This document shows, in pieces, positions 59,705-64,000 of a DNA stretch of 64,000 nt. The stretch is from G965230065 sp965230065 (lineage in GTDB: Bacteria > Bacteroidota > Bacteroidia > Cytophagales > Cyclobacteriaceae): the NCBI GenBank assembly GCA_965230065.1, contig OZ245942.1, positions 62,001 to 126,000 on the forward strand, given 5' to 3'. A program made the position numbers and the translations under genes. The notes under the pieces are model-generated. The model did no database searches. It was not told the origin of the DNA and worked only from the letters and a program-made list of their open reading frames with translations. The stretch's first letter is position 1. The number at the start of each line of letters is the position of its first letter.

Positions 59705-62128
59705 ATGAAAATCTCTGTCGACTGGCTGAAAGATTATATTGAACTTAACGAACCGGTAGAAGACATCGCCCACCTGCTCACCATGTCGGGGCTGGAAGTA
59801 GAAGGAATTGAAGATTTTGAACAGGTAAAAGGCAGCCTGCAAGGGTTGGTTATTGGCGAAGTGCTGACCGCCGAAAAACACCCAAATGCTGACCGCCTGT
59901 CTGTTACCACCGTAGATGCAGGAGAGGCTGATCCTTTACCCATTGTATGCGGGGCACCCAACGTAGCCGCCGGGCAAAAAGTAGTCGTGGCCACCGTAGG
60001 CACCACCCTTTACCCAAATGGGGGGGAGCCTTTCAAAATAACTAAGGCCAAAATCCGGGGAGAAGTGTCCAGGGGAATGATTTGTGCCGAAGATGAAATC
60101 GGTCTGGGCACGACACATGATGGCATTATGGTGCTGGATACCGACCTACCCAATGGCACACCCGCTTCCCAATACTTTAACATTCAATCTGATACGGTAC
60201 TGGAAATTGGCCTCACCCCCAACCGCGCCGATGCAGCCTCGCACGTGGGCGTGGCCCGGGATGTAAAAGCTCTGATGCAACGGGAAATTAACCTGCCCAA
60301 AGTAGACGAATTTGCCGTAGATAATACCGACCTGCCCATTAAGGTTACTGTAGAAAATACAGAAGCATGCCCGAGATATTCAGGTATTACCATCAGTGGC
60401 GTAAAAGTGGAAGCCTCACCCGAATGGCTGCAAAACAGGCTAAAAGCCATTGGGCTTGCCCCCATCAACAATATTGTGGATGCCACCAATTACGTCTTAC
60501 ACGAACTCGGCCAGCCCCTGCACGCTTTTGATGCCAATGAAATTTCAGGCAATCATGTGATTGTGAAAACTTTAGCGGAAGGCTCGGTTTTTACCACCCT
60601 GGACGAAGTAGAAAGAAAACTCCTGGCTACCGACCTGATGATTTGCAACGAAAAGGAAGGCATGTGTATTGCCGGGGTATTTGGGGGCATTCACTCTGGT
60701 GTGAAAGAAACTACCCGCAACATTTTCCTGGAAAGTGCCTACTTCTCGCCAGATTACGTGCGACGCACATCACAGCACCACGCCCTGAAAACCGATGCTG
60801 CTTTCCGTTTTGAGCGGGGCACCGACCCAAACATCACCGTATATGCCCTAAAAAGGGCGGCCTTGCTCATCAAAGAACTGGCAGGCGGTAGCATTTCATC
60901 CAAAATTGTGGACGTATACCCACAGCCCATTCCTCACTTTGAAGTGAAAGTGATTTACAAAAATGTAGACCGACTGATTGGAAAAGTGCTGGACAGAGAC
61001 CAAATGCGCACAATTCTCAAGTCATTAGATATCGAGGTGAAAGATATAAACCCGGAAGGTTTCACGGCCACTGTACCCCCTTACCGGGTAGATGTACAAC
61101 GGGAAGCCGATGTAATTGAAGAAATTTTGCGCATTTACGGGTATGACAATATAGAAATCGCAGATCACCTGAATGCTGACTTTCTCGCCCAATTCCCAAA
61201 AATTGACCCTAACAAAATACGTTTACAATTATCTGAAATGCTGTCCGGAGAAGGGTTTCGTGAAATTATCACCAATTCACTCACCAAGCCTGCCTATAAC
61301 GATGCACTGAAAACAAAGCATGCTTCAGTTACTGTACTGAATAAGTTGAGCGAAGACCTGGAAGTATTGCGTAAAAGCCTACTTTTCTCCGGACTCGAAG
61401 CAATTGCTTATAATATTAATAGAAAACAGAAAAATTTAAAACTCTTCGAGTTCGGTACTACTTATGCATTTTCTGATAGTAAGTATCTGGAAGCAAAGGA
61501 GTTAGCAGTATTTGTTACCGGTGATTACACCACAGACAGTTGGATGCAACCAGCCCATGGTACTACTTTCCATCATTTATCCTCGACAATTACCAAAATA
61601 TTTAATAGGTTTGGCATAGATAAGTTTGAAAGTGCTGCCACCCAAAATTCCATATTCAGCTACGGGTTAAGTTGCAGTATCCGCCAACAACAAATAGCTA
61701 TTTTAGGGAAGGTAAAAGAGGAAGTCGCCTCGATGGCCGGGGTGAAACAGGAGGTGTTTTATGCAGTTATCAATTGGCCCGGGTTGTTTGAGCAACTCAA
61801 AATATATCAAAACAAAGAACGACATCTCTATCAGGAAATATCTAAATTCCCTGAAGTTTACCGCGATCTTTCTTTGATACTTGACAAAAACGTAAGTTTT
61901 GACCAAATTGAAAAAATTGCCAGGACAGAAGGCGGTCATACGTTAAAAGGTATTAATGTGTTTGATGTATATGAAGGTGAAAATATAGGACCTGATAAAA
62001 AAGCCTATGCCATGACTTTTATTTTACAAGATCAGCTGAAAACCCTGAATGATAAAACCATTGATAAAATTATGAACCGACTTATTCAGGCTTATGAAAA
62101 AAACCTGGGAGCTATTATCAGAAAATGA
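59705..62128 (+). CDS. pheT: Phenylalanyl-tRNA synthetase beta subunit
   Basis: 807 residues in standard order: N-terminal tRNA-binding OB fold (about 40-150, VIGEVLTAEKHPNADRLSVT), B3/B4 editing domain (about 210-390, NNIVDATNYVLHELGQPLHA, DAAFRFERGTDPNITVYALK), B5 domain (about 410-475), catalytic-like core (about 485-690) and C-terminal FDX-ACB anticodon-binding domain (about 715-807, EISKFPEVYRDLSLILDKNV). It pairs with PheS, whose gene is elsewhere. Complete. Confidence 0.97.
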   Translation: MKISVDWLKDYIELNEPVEDIAHLLTMSGLEVEGIEDFEQVKGSLQGLVIGEVLTAEKHPNADRLSVTTVDAGEADPLPIVCGAPNVAAGQKVVVATVGTTLYPNGGEPFKITKAKIRGEVSRGMICAEDEIGLGTTHDGIMVLDTDLPNGTPASQYFNIQSDTVLEIGLTPNRADAASHVGVARDVKALMQREINLPKVDEFAVDNTDLPIKVTVENTEACPRYSGITISGVKVEASPEWLQNRLKAIGLAPINNIVDATNYVLHELGQPLHAFDANEISGNHVIVKTLAEGSVFTTLDEVERKLLATDLMICNEKEGMCIAGVFGGIHSGVKETTRNIFLESAYFSPDYVRRTSQHHALKTDAAFRFERGTDPNITVYALKRAALLIKELAGGSISSKIVDVYPQPIPHFEVKVIYKNVDRLIGKVLDRDQMRTILKSLDIEVKDINPEGFTATVPPYRVDVQREADVIEEILRIYGYDNIEIADHLNADFLAQFPKIDPNKIRLQLSEMLSGEGFREIITNSLTKPAYNDALKTKHASVTVLNKLSEDLEVLRKSLLFSGLEAIAYNINRKQKNLKLFEFGTTYAFSDSKYLEAKELAVFVTGDYTTDSWMQPAHGTTFHHLSSTITKIFNRFGIDKFESAATQNSIFSYGLSCSIRQQQIAILGKVKEEVASMAGVKQEVFYAVINWPGLFEQLKIYQNKERHLYQEISKFPEVYRDLSLILDKNVSFDQIEKIARTEGGHTLKGINVFDVYEGENIGPDKKAYAMTFILQDQLKTLNDKTIDKIMNRLIQAYEKNLGAIIRK

Positions 62129-62198
62129 CTGCTTGATGATGAAGCGTTTATGTTTCAATAATTAATATAGACAACCTACAACTACTACTTTTTTTTAC

Positions 62199-62495
62199 AT
62201 GAATCAGCCCAACCCGTTTTCTGAGCTTTCTTCCCTCGAGCGCCGGATCAACCTGTTGGTAAACCAGTATGCTTCTTTGAAAGAAGAAGTGAAAGCATTG
62301 AAAGAAGAAAACAGCAGGCTAAATTCGGTAATAACAGCTAAAGATGAGCAAATTAATAATTTTCAAAAAACGATTAAAATAAGTAACATTGTAAACCATG
62401 CAGTAGCAGATCATCAAGATTCTACTGAATTAAAGCGTACTATTAACGAGTATATCAAAGAAATTGATAGATGTATCGCTCATTTGAGCCAGTAA
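62199..62495 (+). CDS. Coiled-coil protein encoded next to zapA
   Basis: 98 residues, dominated by a coiled coil (ERRINLLVNQYASLKEEVKA, LKEENSRLNSVITAKDEQIN) and a C-terminal amphipathic helix (TELKRTINEYIKEIDRCIAH). It is ZapB-like in build and lies 16 bp before zapA, an arrangement common in Bacteroidota, suggesting a division-ring role. Not identified by sequence alone. Confidence 0.75.
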   Translation: MNQPNPFSELSSLERRINLLVNQYASLKEEVKALKEENSRLNSVITAKDEQINNFQKTIKISNIVNHAVADHQDSTELKRTINEYIKEIDRCIAHLSQ

Positions 62496-62511
62496 ATTTG
62501 TAAGCTTCAAG

Positions 62512-62799
62512 ATGGAAGAGTTATCAATAAAAATTAAAATAGGCGACCGTGAATATCCGATGAAAGTGGAGCGCAGTGAAGAAGAACGGATCAGGAAGGC
62601 CGGACGACAGCTCAATGAGCAGATGAAAAGCTACAGTGAGCAGTTTGGCACTACCGACCGACAGGACCTGTTGGCAATGGTTGCTTTTGATACCTTTGTA
62701 GAGCACCTGGATAGCAAAGCCACCTTTACTGGTACGCACGAGCGTTTTGCAGAAAGACTAAGCGCCCTGAACCAAGTAATTGTTCGGGCATTATCTTAA
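62512..62799 (+). CDS. zapA: Cell division protein ZapA
   Basis: 95 residues with the ZapA N-terminal pattern (MEELSIKIKIGDREYPMKVE, EEERIRKAGRQLNEQMKSYS) and the central DRQDLLAMVAFDTFVEHLD helix. ZapA bundles FtsZ filaments at midcell. It follows the coiled-coil gene by 16 bp and precedes rny, a conserved order. The intergenic stretch 62800-62967 shows no clear RNA gene. Confidence 0.9.
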   Translation: MEELSIKIKIGDREYPMKVERSEEERIRKAGRQLNEQMKSYSEQFGTTDRQDLLAMVAFDTFVEHLDSKATFTGTHERFAERLSALNQVIVRALS

Positions 62800-62967
62800 T
62801 GCAAGGATGTGTTATGCAGATCATGTAGTTTTAAATTGTTTGTTCATGTAAAATTCAGCGGGTGCATATCCCCCTGTCATACCTTCTTACTTGTTAATAA
62901 TCGCTCATCAGTAGTTAGCTGCTATTAGCATTCAAACTAATAGATAAGTTTAACTAATTTAACCACC

Positions 62968-64000
62968 ATGAGTGAATTAACATATATCCTGCTCACCGGC
63001 ATATTAGCCCTGGTAGTAGGCCTTATCACCGGAAGATTCCTCGCAGGCAAATCCTACCTGCAAAAAGAAAGTCAAATCAGCAAGAGAGAAGCTGAAATCA
63101 GGGAAAAAGAAGAGAAAATCCAGGAAAAAGCTGATGCCATCGTCAAACAGGCTGAAGTGGATGCCGAAAACATTAAGAAAGAAAAAATGTACGAAGCGAA
63201 AGAAAAATTCTTTCAGCTAAAAGCGGAATTTGAGGAAGAAACCGGTAAAAAAAAGCAAGCTATTCTTAATACCGAAAATAAAATTAAGCAAAGGGAGCAG
63301 TACCTTTCCGAAGAAATTGAAAAACTGAAAAGAAAAGAAAATGATGTAGATGCCCTCAAAGACAACCTGGAAACCCAGCAAGAACTGGTTAGAAAGAAAC
63401 AAGTAGAACTTGACAAGATTAAACAACAGCAAGTTTCTATCCTGGAAAAAGTAGCCAGCCTGAGTGCCGAAGAAGCCAAACAGCAGTTGATCTCTACATT
63501 AGAGGATGAAGCCCGTACAGAGGCTACCTCCCGCATCAAAGACATTATCGAGCAAGCCAGGCTCTCGGCCACTAAAGATGCCAAAAAGATTGTTATCCAA
63601 ACCATACAGCGCACCGCTGCCGAACATGCCGTTGAAAACTGCGTGTCTGTTTTTAACATTGAAAGCGACGAAATTAAAGGGAAGATCATTGGCCGGGAAG
63701 GACGCAACATCCGCGCGCTGGAAGCTGCCACCGGTATTGAACTCATTGTAGACGACACCCCGGAAGCGATCATTATCTCCGGCTTCGATCCGGTACGGCG
63801 TGAAATAGCCCGCCTTTCATTGCACCGCCTTGTGGCTGATGGCCGAATCCACCCTGCCCGCATTGAAGAAGTGGTGGATAAAACCCGAAAAAATATTGAA
63901 GATGAAATCGTAGAAATTGGGGAACGTACAGTGATAGACCTTGGCATTCATGGCCTGCACCCCGAACTCATTAAATTGGTTGGCCGCATGCGTTTCCGCT
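62968..64000 (+). CDS. rny: Ribonuclease Y, 5' part (continues beyond the window)
   Basis: 344 codons are present. N-terminal membrane helix (TYILLTGILALVVGLITGRF), a long coiled coil (about 30-185, rich in EAEIREKEEKIQEKADAIVK-type heptads), then the KH domain (GKIIGREGRNIRALEAATGI, then ELIVDDTPEAIIISGFDPVR) and the beginning of the HD-domain region (GIHGLHPELIKLVGRMRFR). The catalytic HD motif lies beyond base 64000. RNase Y is a membrane-attached endonuclease that starts mRNA decay; pnp in the same window would finish it. Confidence 0.97.
   Translation, partial: MSELTYILLTGILALVVGLITGRFLAGKSYLQKESQISKREAEIREKEEKIQEKADAIVKQAEVDAENIKKEKMYEAKEKFFQLKAEFEEETGKKKQAILNTENKIKQREQYLSEEIEKLKRKENDVDALKDNLETQQELVRKKQVELDKIKQQQVSILEKVASLSAEEAKQQLISTLEDEARTEATSRIKDIIEQARLSATKDAKKIVIQTIQRTAAEHAVENCVSVFNIESDEIKGKIIGREGRNIRALEAATGIELIVDDTPEAIIISGFDPVRREIARLSLHRLVADGRIHPARIEEVVDKTRKNIEDEIVEIGERTVIDLGIHGLHPELIKLVGRMRFR

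Noticed and set aside
62800..62967. Possible 6S RNA between zapA and rny
   Set aside because: Position is suggestive by analogy with E. coli, but no long rod with a central bubble could be drawn.
63213..63947. 244-codon minus-strand frame
   Set aside because: Antisense to the coiled coil and KH region of rny; serine-rich shadow typical of antisense frames.

Overview
The window looks like a chromosomal segment of a Bacteroidota bacterium, most likely of the order Cytophagales. The evidence is a SusC/SusD outer-membrane pair, the gliding-motility lipoprotein GldD, a short primary sigma factor, promoters of the form TTG-N19-TAnnTTTG, weak Shine-Dalgarno use and a moderate, slightly AT-rich composition. 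No species name can be assigned from the sequence alone.

Layout. Positions 1-1103 hold the trailer end of a CRISPR array (14 intact 37-nt repeats and one decayed terminal repeat); its leader and cas genes would lie to the left, outside the window. Positions 1.2-18.1 kb are accessory: a DUF4199-like membrane protein, a broken carotenoid-biosynthesis gene, a SusC/SusD nutrient-uptake pair, a bile-acid-symporter relic, an ECF sigma/anti-sigma/beta-barrel trio, an IS3-family element next to a decayed TPR-AraC regulator, an MFS exporter (plus a scrap of a second MFS copy), a serine hydrolase, an NmrA-like reductase and a DUF4386-like protein. Positions 18.2-26.3 kb are housekeeping: tRNA-Met, an SRPBCC protein, an LptF/G permease, rpsO-pnp, the primary sigma factor, an Rpn-type nuclease with a frameshifted tail, and trxB. 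Positions 26.3-46.1 kb are core genes: ileS-lspA, an MMPL transporter with an MtfA-like zinc peptidase, glyS, rfbB, gldD, recG and gltBD (ammonia assimilation). Positions 46.2-51.7 kb carry a flavin monooxygenase, a secreted sialidase-like protein, an XPF/ERCC4-type nuclease and RecQ. Positions 52.1-58.5 kb are a sugar-acid catabolic island in decay: enolase-superfamily dehydratase, 2-hydroxyacid dehydrogenase, FadR-type GntR regulator, frameshifted DegT-family aminotransferase, SDR, a truncated toxin-antitoxin pair and fused remnants of a TRAP permease and an unidentified gene. Positions 58.6-64 kb return to core genes: a small lipoprotein, a DUF1684 protein, pheT, a coiled-coil protein, zapA and the 5' part of rny.

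Main themes. (1) Gene decay is concentrated in the two accessory islands: nonsense codons, one-base indels, a 4-bp tandem duplication and internal deletions. (2) The window is rich in palindromic intergenic elements. Two related hairpins, both bounded by AGACCGAAG/CTTCGGTCT, sit 20-22 nt upstream of the start codons of two unrelated genes (glyS and the GntR gene), which I consider the most interesting unexplained structure. (3) A 20-bp-spaced direct repeat near the decayed AraC regulator and a 7-1-7 palindrome in the GntR/aminotransferase divergent promoter are good operator candidates. I found no clearly new multi-gene system; the XPF-like nuclease/RecQ pairing is the most suggestive functional juxtaposition.
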